NCBI GenBank assembly: GCA_018716005.1
Contig: DVKN01000146.1
Location: 1-13,575 of the forward strand
Length of the DNA: 13,575 nucleotides
Source of the DNA: Candidatus Scatomorpha stercoravium
GTDB taxonomy: Bacteria; Bacillota; Clostridia; Oscillospirales; Oscillospiraceae
Direction: 5' to 3'
The notes under the pieces were generated by a model, which worked only from the letters and a program-made list of their open reading frames with translations, was not told where the DNA came from and made no database searches. Both the position numbers and the translations under genes were made by a program. Positions 7,645 through 13,531 of the stretch are shown in pieces; the first letter of the stretch is position 1, and the number at the start of each line of letters is the position of its first letter.

Positions 7645-8529
7645 TCAATTCTTGCGGGTCTTGGGGTCGAGTATCTCGCGGATGGCGTCGCCCAGGAGGT
7701 TGAAGCAGAGCACGGTGATGAATATCGCGACGCCGGGGAAGATGCAGTACCACCAGGCGTCCGGGAAGTGCATACGGCCCATGGATATCATGAGGCCCCA
7801 CTCGGGCTGCGGCAGCTGCGCGCCGAGGCCGAGGAAGCTGAGGCTGGCCACCGTGAGGATGACGCCGCCTATGTCCATGCTGGCCTGGACGATGACGGGG
7901 CTGATGCAGTTGGGGATGATGTGGCGGAAGATAATCTTCGAGCGGGAGGTGCCGATGGTCTCCGCCGCCTGGACGAACTTGCGCTCCTTCACGCTTATGG
8001 CCTGGCCGCGTATGAGGCGCGTATACCAGGGCCACCACGAGAGGGCGATGGCGAGCACGGCGTTATTGAGGCTGCTGCCCATGAGCGCGACCATGGCTAT
8101 GGCGAGCAGCAGCGGCGGGAAGCTGAGGAAGATGTCCGTTATGCGCATGATAACGTTGTCCACCCAGCCGCCGAAGGAGCCCGCGACGGCCCCGAGGGGG
8201 ATGCCGATGAGCAGCGAGAGGCCCACGGCCGCGACGGCCGCCGTGAGGGATATGCGCGCGCCGTAGACGACGCGGCTGAAGATGTCGCGTCCGAGCTCGT
8301 CGGTGCCCATCCAGTGCTCGGAGCTGGGGGGCAGGAGCTGGTCGGCTATGTGCGTGTCCATCTCGATGTCGCCGGGATAGGGTACGATAAGTGGGGCGGC
8401 GACGGCCGCGAGGACGATTATTATCAGCAGTATGAAGGCCGCGAGGCTCAGCTTGTTCCTCGCGAGCAGGTAAAGGCTCTCCCTGAAGCTGCGGAGGCGG
8501 GGCTTCAGCGCCTGGACAAAATTGCTCAT
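7645..8529 (-). CDS. dppC: Peptide ABC transporter permease, DppC-like
   Basis: A 294-aa inner-membrane permease of the DppC/OppC type. The N-terminus has one membrane segment (about 28-50), then the family marker H-W-M-G-T-D-E-L-G-R-D-I-F-S-R at 72-86 and further membrane helices (about 96-118, 135-165, 210-235 and 262-282). The EAA loop that docks on the ATPase is at 185-207 (A-A-E-T-I-G-T-S..H-I-I-P-N). S-F-L-G-L-G at 231-236 and G-D-A-I-R-E-I-L-D-P-K near the C-terminus are typical. Start ATG follows AAGGAGGGG, which merges with the stop of the DppB-like gene 12 nt upstream. It should pair with the DppB-like protein to form the channel. Dipeptide versus oligopeptide preference cannot be told from sequence. 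Confidence 0.93.
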   Translation of the reverse strand: MSNFVQALKPRLRSFRESLYLLARNKLSLAAFILLIIIVLAAVAAPLIVPYPGDIEMDTHIADQLLPPSSEHWMGTDELGRDIFSRVVYGARISLTAAVAAVGLSLLIGIPLGAVAGSFGGWVDNVIMRITDIFLSFPPLLLAIAMVALMGSSLNNAVLAIALSWWPWYTRLIRGQAISVKERKFVQAAETIGTSRSKIIFRHIIPNCISPVIVQASMDIGGVILTVASLSFLGLGAQLPQPEWGLMISMGRMHFPDAWWYCIFPGVAIFITVLCFNLLGDAIREILDPKTRKN

Positions 8530-8541
8530 ATAAGCCCCTCC

Positions 8542-9552
8542 TTAGAGCCGCACCCTCGGGTCGCTGGCCACGAAGATGTCGGCGATGAGATTGAGTACGA
8601 TATAGCAGACGGCGCCGAAGAGCGTGACGCCGATAATCGCGGGGAAATCGAGCGTGGTGACGGCGTTCGAGATATAGCTGCCTATGCCGGGCCAGGAGAA
8701 TATGGCCTCGACGAGGAAGGTGTTCGTGAGGGTGTAGCCCATGGAGAGGGCGACGTCCGTGGCCGTCGTGCCTATGCTGTTCTTGAGGGCGTATTTCCAG
8801 AGTATCCTGACCTCGCTGAGGCCGTAGCTGCGCCCGGCGGTGATGTAGTCCTCGCCGAGAATCTCGAGCAGCGCGCTGCGGGTCATGCGCGAGACGAGGC
8901 CAATGGGATAGAGCGATATCGTGAGGCAGGGCAGGAGGATGTGCCGGAAGGCGTCCGCGAAGAGGTCGAACTGCCCCGTCAGCAGCGTATCCAGGAGCAG
9001 CATGCCCGTGATGTCCGGGACGTTCGCGAAAATCGTGCTCTCGACGCTGAGGCGGCCGCCTATGGGCAGGAGGTTCAGCGTCTTATAGAAGATGAGCTGT
9101 AAAAAGAGCGCCACCCAGAAGGTGGGGAGGCTGACCGCGCCTATGGAGAATATGCGCCCGGCGTGGTCTAAGAATCGGTCCTTCTTTTTGGCCGAATATA
9201 TGCCCAGCGGGATGCCGATGATGATGGCGAAGATGAAGGCCAGCACGACCAGCTCCAGCGTGGCGGGGATGTAGCGGGCGAGCTCGTCGGTGACGGGCTG
9301 GTGCGTATTGAGGCTGCGGCCGAGGTCGCCGCGCAGGAGCTCGCCGAGGTAGATGACGTACTGCTCGGGGAGGGATTTATTAAGGCCCAGCTCAATCCTG
9401 GCCTGCTCGAGCTGCTCCTCGGTGGCACGCTGGCCGGCCCATTTTACCTCGGGGTTGCTCGGCAGGACTCGCGCGATGAAAAACGTGATGGTGATGACGC
9501 CCAGCAGCACGATGAGGCTGCTGAGTATGCGCTTTACTATGTATTTGAACAC
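8542..9552 (-). CDS. dppB: Peptide ABC transporter permease, DppB-like
   Basis: An inner-membrane permease of the DppB/OppB type, 336 aa from the chosen GTG. That start gives the family N-terminus V-F-K-Y-I-V-K-R followed at once by a membrane helix (9-30), and is preceded 8 nt upstream by the Shine-Dalgarno-like AGAGGTG. A TTG at 9591 in frame would add 13 residues (T-P-I-P-P-I-E-R-G..) unlike the family and without a ribosome site. Other markers from the GTG: R-G-D-L-G-R-S at 74-80, EAA loop D-Y-I-T-A-G-R-S-Y-G-L-S at 235-246, V-E-A-I-F-S-W-P-G-I-G at 281-291 and C-terminal D-P-R-V-R-L. It lies 98 nt after the binding-protein gene, with a strong hairpin between them. Confidence 0.93.
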   Translation of the reverse strand: MFKYIVKRILSSLIVLLGVITITFFIARVLPSNPEVKWAGQRATEEQLEQARIELGLNKSLPEQYVIYLGELLRGDLGRSLNTHQPVTDELARYIPATLELVVLAFIFAIIIGIPLGIYSAKKKDRFLDHAGRIFSIGAVSLPTFWVALFLQLIFYKTLNLLPIGGRLSVESTIFANVPDITGMLLLDTLLTGQFDLFADAFRHILLPCLTISLYPIGLVSRMTRSALLEILGEDYITAGRSYGLSEVRILWKYALKNSIGTTATDVALSMGYTLTNTFLVEAIFSWPGIGSYISNAVTTLDFPAIIGVTLFGAVCYIVLNLIADIFVASDPRVRL

Positions 9553-9601
9553 TGGGCAGGCACCTCTCTCGATGGGTGGTATAGGGGTCAATAACGCCGT
9601 T

Positions 9602-9631
9602 CAGCACTCCCGGCGTAAACCGGGAGTGCTG
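9602..9631 (-). terminator. Intercistronic stem-loop between binding protein and permease genes, without U-run
   Basis: A perfect 12-bp stem (CAGCACTCCCGG at 9602-9613, CCGGGAGTGCTG at 9620-9631) with a 6-nt loop, 20 nt beyond the binding-protein stop. No T-run follows it on the minus strand (the next bases are AACGGCGTTATT), so it is not a classical intrinsic terminator. It more likely blocks 3' exonucleases or gives partial termination, leaving more binding-protein mRNA than permease mRNA, as is common in ABC importer operons. The role is inferred; the hairpin itself is directly visible. Confidence 0.7.
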
Positions 9632-9650
9632 CGTCTGGCTTGTATGCGGC

Positions 9651-11252
9651 TTATTCGGCCGCGGCGGTGGTGACGTTGTAGTAGGGTATGGCCTGGGAAT
9701 AGGCGGGGTTCTCGTTCACGCCCTGGATGGTGTTGCTGATAACGAAGGTGTGGACCTGGTCGTAGAGGTTGAGGACGTAGGCGTTCTCGGCCACGAGCTG
9801 CTGGGCGGCGATGTAGTCGGCCTCGGCGCCCTCGCGGTCGGTGACGGTCTTCACGATGGCGTCGTCAATGAGCGCGTCGAGCTCGGCGTCCTCGAGATAG
9901 GAGAGGTTGTAGACGATGTTGTCCTCGCTGTGCAGGAGGCTGGAGAACCAGCTCACCGGGTCGGGGTAATCGGGCCACCAGATGAAGATGAAGAGGTCCT
10001 GCCTGTTCTCGGGGTCGGTGTTCTGAGCCTGGGCCCACTGCTGGTCCCACTCCATGCCGCGCAGCTCGAGGTTGATGCCGAGCTGGCGGAGGTTGGACTG
10101 GAATATCTGGAGCGCGCTCGCGTACTCGTCGTAGCTGCTGATGTAGGTGACGTCAATCGTGAGGCCCTCGGTGTCCACGCCGCTCTTCTCGAGGTATTCG
10201 GCGGCCTTCTCGAGGTCGCAGCTGTACTGGAAGACCTCGTCGCTGTGGCCCCAGAGGCCCTCGGGGACCATGCCGGTGGACTGGTTGGCGTTGCCCTTGA
10301 GCACCTCGTTCACGGTCTCCTCATAGGGGAAGGCGTAGGCGAGGGCGCGGCGGAAGTCCGCGTTATTGCAGGGCTCGGTCTGGGTGTTGAGGAACATTAT
10401 AATATTGTTGAAGGTCTCGAACTGCTGGGTATAGACCTTGTCGGTGAGCTGCTGCATGGCGGCGAGGTCGGTATTGGAGAGCTCGCTCGTAATCTGGCAC
10501 TCGCCGGTCTCCATCATCTGGCGGCGGGCGCTGCTCTCGGGGACCTGGCGGAGCATGATGTTCTTGTACTGGCTGTCGTTCCAGCCGCCGCGGTAGCCCT
10601 CGTAGGCCTTGAGGACGACCGTGTCGCCGCTGGCCTGGGCGATGGTGTAGGGGCCGGTGCCGCCGTCGTTGCCGTCGTTGAACCACTCGGTGCTCTGCTC
10701 AATCACGCTGTCGCTCATGACGTAGGCCGCGTAGCCCGCGGAGGTGATGAGGTCGACCGCGACGGGGTAGCCGCAGGTGATGGTGACCTCATACTCGCCC
10801 GTGGCCTCGACCTTGCCGCCGTTGGACTCGAGCACGGCGTCCCAGATGTAGGCGCCGCCCTGGCCGAGCTCCATGGTGCGGTTGAAGGAATTGACGACCT
10901 GCTGGGCGGTCATCTTGCTGCCGTCGTGGAAGGTGACGTCGTCGCGCAGCTGGAAGACCCAGACCGTGCCGTCCTCATTGCTCTCCCAGCTCGTGGCGAG
11001 CAGGGGCTCGACCTCGCCGGTCTCGGGGTTGTAGTGCGTGAGCGTCTCGTAGACGTTCTGCAGCACCATGATGCCGTTGCTGTACTCGACGCTGGGGTCG
11101 AGCGTGATGTAGGGCTCGGTATTCACGGCGTGGTAGAGCACCTTCGTGTTCACCTCGCCGGCGGGGCCCTCGGTGTCGTCCCCGCTCCCGCCGCAGGCCG
11201 CAAGGCAGAAAACCATGGCCAACGCGAGGATAAGGCTGAGCAGCTTCTTCAT
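9651..11252 (-). CDS. Peptide/solute-binding lipoprotein of ABC transporter, SBP family 5
   Basis: The extracytoplasmic substrate receptor of the importer, 533 aa. Residues 1-20 form a lipoprotein signal peptide (M-K-K, a hydrophobic core, then the lipobox L-A-A-C with Cys20), followed by a Gly/Ser/Asp linker. The body is a family-5 (DppA/OppA-like) binding protein: P-L-L-A-T-S-W-E at 83-90, D-D-V-T-F-H-D-G-S at 104-112 and the following T-A-Q-Q-V-V-N-S-F, G-T-G-P-Y-T in the middle, and a W-W-P-D-Y-P-D-P loop in the C-terminal half. Start ATG at 11252 is preceded 8 nt upstream by GAGGAG; another ATG at 11257 is out of frame and stops at once. It is the first gene of the operon, behind its own promoter. 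It determines what is imported, but the ligand cannot be read from sequence. Confidence 0.95.
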   Translation of the reverse strand: MKKLLSLILALAMVFCLAACGGSGDDTEGPAGEVNTKVLYHAVNTEPYITLDPSVEYSNGIMVLQNVYETLTHYNPETGEVEPLLATSWESNEDGTVWVFQLRDDVTFHDGSKMTAQQVVNSFNRTMELGQGGAYIWDAVLESNGGKVEATGEYEVTITCGYPVAVDLITSAGYAAYVMSDSVIEQSTEWFNDGNDGGTGPYTIAQASGDTVVLKAYEGYRGGWNDSQYKNIMLRQVPESSARRQMMETGECQITSELSNTDLAAMQQLTDKVYTQQFETFNNIIMFLNTQTEPCNNADFRRALAYAFPYEETVNEVLKGNANQSTGMVPEGLWGHSDEVFQYSCDLEKAAEYLEKSGVDTEGLTIDVTYISSYDEYASALQIFQSNLRQLGINLELRGMEWDQQWAQAQNTDPENRQDLFIFIWWPDYPDPVSWFSSLLHSEDNIVYNLSYLEDAELDALIDDAIVKTVTDREGAEADYIAAQQLVAENAYVLNLYDQVHTFVISNTIQGVNENPAYSQAIPYYNVTTAAAE

Positions 11253-11304
11253 TTCATTTACTCCTCGGAATGTACTCCTGCCTGGTAATCAAACAGTGTG
11301 TATT

Positions 11305-11333
11305 ATTATACAATGTATACGGAATTCACGCAA
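11305..11333 (-). promoter_or_regulatory. Promoter of the peptide-transport operon
   Basis: On the minus strand, -35 TTGCGT (11328-11333) and a perfect -10 TATAAT (11305-11310) are separated by 17 nt. The -35 matches the sigma-A consensus at only its first three bases. Transcription would begin near 11298, giving a 5' leader of about 45 nt before the binding-protein ATG. No alternative promoter with a better fit was seen between here and the gene. Confidence 0.7.
11307..11319. promoter_or_regulatory. 13-bp palindrome overlapping the -10 box, possible operator
   Basis: The plus strand reads TATACA-A-TGTATA, a perfect 6-1-6 palindrome. It covers four bases of the -10 hexamer and part of the spacer of the peptide-operon promoter, where a bound repressor would block RNA polymerase. 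No regulator gene is in the window, and an AT-rich promoter can contain such a palindrome by chance, so the operator role is a guess. Confidence 0.4.
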
Positions 11334-11470
11334 GTCGCCTCAGAGCACATTTTAGCCCGGCAAATCGGCAGACTTTTGTGTTATATGCACTAGTCCTTCC
11401 TTTTTCTGCCCCGGGCATCCCGCCCCTTCGCACAATCCGGCCGCGCAAATCGACGCCGTCCGGGGCGATT

Positions 11471-11509
11471 TTACAAAAGTCTTACTTATATTTAACACGG
11501 CTATTGACA
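11471..11509 (+). promoter_or_regulatory. Pho-box-like direct hexamer repeats upstream of the phosphate transporter
   Basis: Four related hexamers lie in the same orientation: TTACAA (11471), TTACTT (11482), TTAACA (11492) and TTGACA (11504), spaced 11, 10 and 12 nt. Gram-positive PhoP sites are TTAACA-like direct repeats at about 11-nt period near the -35 region, and here the last hexamer is itself the -35 box of a phosphate-carrier gene. Two of the copies fit the TTAACA pattern well (TTAACA, TTGACA); the outer two are loose. Confidence 0.45.
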
Positions 11510-11541
11510 AAAGCCCGGCTCTCAAGTATCCTATTTATAAT
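11504..11541 (+). promoter_or_regulatory. Promoter of the phosphate-transport operon
   Basis: A perfect -35 TTGACA (11504-11509) is followed after 17 nt by TATCCT (11527-11532), a 4 of 6 match to the -10 consensus. A perfect TATAAT lies at 11536-11541 but at a 26-nt spacing, too far for that -35; it might be used with an activator or a different -35. The leader to the TTG start would be roughly 20-30 nt. Confidence 0.65.
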
Positions 11542-11552
11542 GCGACAGCAGT

Positions 11553-11560
11553 GGGAGGGG
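11553..11560 (+). promoter_or_regulatory. Ribosome binding site that sets a TTG start
   Basis: GGGAGGGG lies 7 nt before TTG at 11568. It decides the start of the phosphate transporter, since the first internal ATG would remove the first membrane helix and its upstream part. Confidence 0.75.
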
Positions 11561-11567
11561 AAACTTT

Positions 11568-12626
11568 TTGGACGTAAGTTTCGGTCATTTCATAGGGCAG
11601 CTGGGTTCCAACCCGGCCATGCTCATAACAACGCTGCTCACAATCGGGGTTATTTTCGTCAACGGCTGGACAGACGCGCCCAACGCGATAGCGACGTGCA
11701 TCAGCACCCGCTGCATGGGCGTGCGTCCGGCTATTCTTATGAGCGCCCTCTTTAACTTCCTCGGCGTCTTCATAATGACGAACATCAACAGCTCCGTCGT
11801 CTTCACCATAAGCGAGATGGTGGACTTCGGCGGGAATTCCGAGGAGGCGCTTGTCGCGCTGTGCGCGGCGCTCTTCTCTATCGTGGTGTACTCGACGGGG
11901 GCGAGCTGGCTGGGCATACCCACGAGCGAGAGCCACAGCCTCATAGCCGGCCTCACGGGCGCGGCCATCGCCATACACAACGGCCTCGGCGGCATCAACT
12001 TCTCCGAGTGGGCCAAGGTGCTCTACGGCCTCGTGCTCAGCCTCGCGCTGGGCTTCGGCAGCGGCTGGGCCTGCTGCAAGCTCGTGACCGTGATTTTCCG
12101 CAATGCCGACCGGAGGAAGGCGAACCCCTTCTTCCGCTGGGCGCAGATAGCCGGCGCGGCGGCGATGAGCTTCATGCACGGCGCGCAGGACGGCCAGAAG
12201 TTCATAGGCGTCCTCTTCCTCGGCCTCGCCTATTGCAGCGGCATGGACGGCGCGGGGAGCATGGCGATCCCGGTCTGGCTGATGCTGCTCTGCTCGGTGG
12301 TCATGGGCGTCGGCACGAGCGTCGGCGGCGAGAAGATAATCAAGTCCGTCGGCATGGACATGGTGAAGCTCGAGAAATACCAGGGCTTCTCGGCCGACCT
12401 CTCGGCGGCGTTCTGCCTGCTGCTCTCCACGGTATGGGGCGTGCCCGTCTCCACCACGCACACCAAGACCAGCGCAATCATGGGCGTCGGCGCGGTGAAG
12501 CGCATTTCCGCCATAAACTTCAGCGTCGTGCGCGACATGGTGCTCACCTGGGTCTTCACCTTCCCGGGCTGCGGCCTTATCAGCTTCGTCGTCGCGAAAA
12601 TATTCATTTCCGTCTGGGGCTTCTGA
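11568..12626 (+). CDS. pit: PiT-family inorganic phosphate transporter
   Basis: A 352-aa membrane carrier of the PiT (PF01384) family that takes up inorganic phosphate with a cation (H+ or Na+; which one is not evident). Both halves of the inverted-repeat fold carry the family signatures: N-G-W-T-D-A-P-N-A-I-A-T at 32-43 and I-P-T-S-E-S-H-S-L-I-A-G at 117-128 in the first half, and H-G-A-Q-D-G-Q-K at 204-211 and V-P-V-S-T-T-H-T at 292-299 in the second. The second-half motif is H-G-A-Q-D where many carriers have H-G-A-N-D. Many hydrophobic helices span the protein. The start is TTG, supported by GGGAGGGG (11553-11560) 7 nt upstream; no in-frame ATG lies near it. The DUF47 partner follows 19 nt downstream, the standard pairing for short bacterial PiT carriers. 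Confidence 0.93.
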   Translation: MDVSFGHFIGQLGSNPAMLITTLLTIGVIFVNGWTDAPNAIATCISTRCMGVRPAILMSALFNFLGVFIMTNINSSVVFTISEMVDFGGNSEEALVALCAALFSIVVYSTGASWLGIPTSESHSLIAGLTGAAIAIHNGLGGINFSEWAKVLYGLVLSLALGFGSGWACCKLVTVIFRNADRRKANPFFRWAQIAGAAAMSFMHGAQDGQKFIGVLFLGLAYCSGMDGAGSMAIPVWLMLLCSVVMGVGTSVGGEKIIKSVGMDMVKLEKYQGFSADLSAAFCLLLSTVWGVPVSTTHTKTSAIMGVGAVKRISAINFSVVRDMVLTWVFTFPGCGLISFVVAKIFISVWGF

Positions 12627-12645
12627 ATAATGGAGGTATAAAAAT

Positions 12646-13269
12646 ATGTCGAAAAAGCAGGACGAATACTTCTTCAAATCCTTTATCGAGTGCGCGGAAT
12701 ACGCCTGCCAGGCGGCGCATCTGCTCGAGAGCGTGATGGACAACTTCGACCCCGACGAGCTGCCGAGGCACATCGACGAGATGCACTCGCTCGAGCACGC
12801 GGCCGATACCCGCAAGCACGAGATGCTCGACGTGCTGGCCAAGGCCTTTATCACCCCCATCGAGCGCGAGGATATCATCGACCTCTCTCACTGCATCGAC
12901 AACATGACCGATAAGATAGAGGACGTCTTCCTGCGCCTCTATACGAACAATATCCGCGAGATGCAGCCCGACGCCGTCGAGCTCGCGAAGGTCGTGATTC
13001 GCTGCTGCGAGTCCGTCAAGGAAATGCTCGAGGAGTTCCCGAACTTCAAGCGCTCCAAGACCCTCAAGGACCATATCATCCGCATAAACACCATGGAGGA
13101 GGAGGCCGACCGCCGCTACATCTCCTGCATGGCCAAGCTCCACCGCTCCGGCGCCGGCGCCATAGAGATTATAGTCTGGCGCGAGATATTCAAGTACCTC
13201 GAAGACTGCGCCGACTCCTGCGAAAACGTAGCCGACGTAGTAGAAGGCGTAGTAATGGACAACACCTAA
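12646..13269 (+). CDS. DUF47 / PhoU-like phosphate transport accessory protein
   Basis: A 207-aa all-helical cytoplasmic protein of the DUF47 family (PF01865, PhoU-like), the normal length. Family motifs are visible: H-S-L-E-H-A-A-D..H-E at 47-59 and E-E-E-A-D-R-R-Y at 151-158, both E-x-x-x-D type metal-binding helices, and F-I-T-P-I-E-R-E-D-I at 68-77 followed by I-D-N-M-T-D-K-I-E-D at 84-93. Related structures bind multi-metal clusters. Members are nearly always encoded next to PiT carriers and are thought to regulate them, in line with the 19-nt gap here. ATG start with GGAGGT 8 nt upstream. Whether it also affects Pho signalling is unknown. Confidence 0.93.
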   Translation: MSKKQDEYFFKSFIECAEYACQAAHLLESVMDNFDPDELPRHIDEMHSLEHAADTRKHEMLDVLAKAFITPIEREDIIDLSHCIDNMTDKIEDVFLRLYTNNIREMQPDAVELAKVVIRCCESVKEMLEEFPNFKRSKTLKDHIIRINTMEEEADRRYISCMAKLHRSGAGAIEIIVWREIFKYLEDCADSCENVADVVEGVVMDNT

Positions 13270-13274
13270 GCGGC

Positions 13275-13325
13275 CGGGCTGTGCCCGCTGAGCGGCGTGT
13301 CGCCGCGGACAATGCGAGACTTCGC
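13275..13325 (+). other. Three small tandem hairpins in the 3' UTR of the phosphate operon
   Basis: Within 56 nt of the DUF47 stop three small inverted repeats follow each other: CGGGC-TGT-GCCCG (13275-13287), GCGGCG-TGT-CGCCGC (13292-13306) and GCGA-GACT-TCGC (13314-13325). The first two share the loop TGT. They lie between the stop codon and the terminator, so they would be in the transcript's 3' UTR. No known RNA family was recognised; they could protect the mRNA end or be a repeat unit. Confidence 0.5.
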
Positions 13326-13347
13326 GATGGCAGTTGAATAGCGTTAG

Positions 13348-13374
13348 CCGCCCGGTGACGTGCCGGGCGGTTTT
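13348..13374 (+). terminator. Intrinsic terminator of the phosphate operon
   Basis: CCGCCCGG (13348-13355) and CCGGGCGG (13363-13370) form a perfect 8-bp GC stem with a 7-nt loop, followed by TTTT. It is 78 nt after the DUF47 stop and has no competing terminator upstream. Confidence 0.88.
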
Positions 13375-13402
13375 CCATCGTTATGGGGGGTGCCCAAACA
13401 CG

Positions 13403-13531
13403 GACCCGGTAGTAAAAAGGGGTAAAAGGGCAAAAGCCCGCCATCGCTCCCCTTGCAAAGGGGAGTTGTCAGCGCAGCTGACTGAGGGGTCAACCCTTTT
13501 TGGCTTTTTACCCTTTTTACCCCCCGGGGTC
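13403..13531. repeat. MITE-like intergenic repeat with inverted termini and two internal hairpins
   Basis: About 129 nt bounded by imperfect inverted termini: the left end reads GACCCGG..GTAAAAAGGGGTAAAA and the reverse complement of the right end GACCCCGGGG..GTAAAAAGGGTAAAA. Inside are CTCCCCTT-GCA-AAGGGGAG (13447-13465) and GTCAGC-GCA-GCTGAC (13468-13482), two perfect stems with the same GCA loop, followed by TGAGGGG. I recall this CTCCCCTT..AAGGGGAG..CAGC..GCTGACTGAGGGG pattern as a common intergenic repeat in gut Clostridia. There is no transposase; any mobility would be in trans. Boundaries are approximate, and a TTATGG occurs just after the right end and at 13381-13386 on the left. Confidence 0.7.

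Larger units (their letters stand above)
11253..11567. other. Divergent intergenic region
   Basis: These 315 nt separate the minus-strand peptide operon from the plus-strand phosphate operon and are visibly more AT-rich at both ends than the genes. They hold a promoter on each strand, a 13-bp palindrome at the peptide promoter, hexamer repeats at the phosphate promoter and a 10-bp inverted repeat (11370-11379, 11473-11482). The middle, about 11383-11470, shows no convincing gene or riboswitch. Confidence 0.8.

Noticed and set aside
3526..9102. A 1858-residue plus-strand open frame
   Set aside because: It lies antisense to five well-supported genes in the codon-aligned frame, has low-complexity Ala/Gly/Val/Asp/Glu composition, no family motif and no ribosome site.
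9553..9591. N-terminal extension of the DppB-like permease to a TTG start
   Set aside because: The extra 13 residues do not match the family and lack a ribosome site, while GTG at 9552 has AGAGGTG at good spacing and gives a typical N-terminus.
9750..11288. A 512-residue plus-strand open frame
   Set aside because: Antisense of the binding-protein gene, which has a signal peptide, lipobox and family motifs.
11383..11470. Riboswitch or T-box in the divergent region
   Set aside because: No recognisable conserved core, no specifier stem, and no terminator/antiterminator pair was visible on either strand.
11535..12878. A 447-residue minus-strand open frame
   Set aside because: Antisense to the PiT and DUF47 genes and repetitive in Ala/Glu/His/Arg; no start signal.
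13412..13520. CRISPR array
   Set aside because: The repeats are inverted termini and hairpins, not regularly spaced direct repeats with unique spacers.
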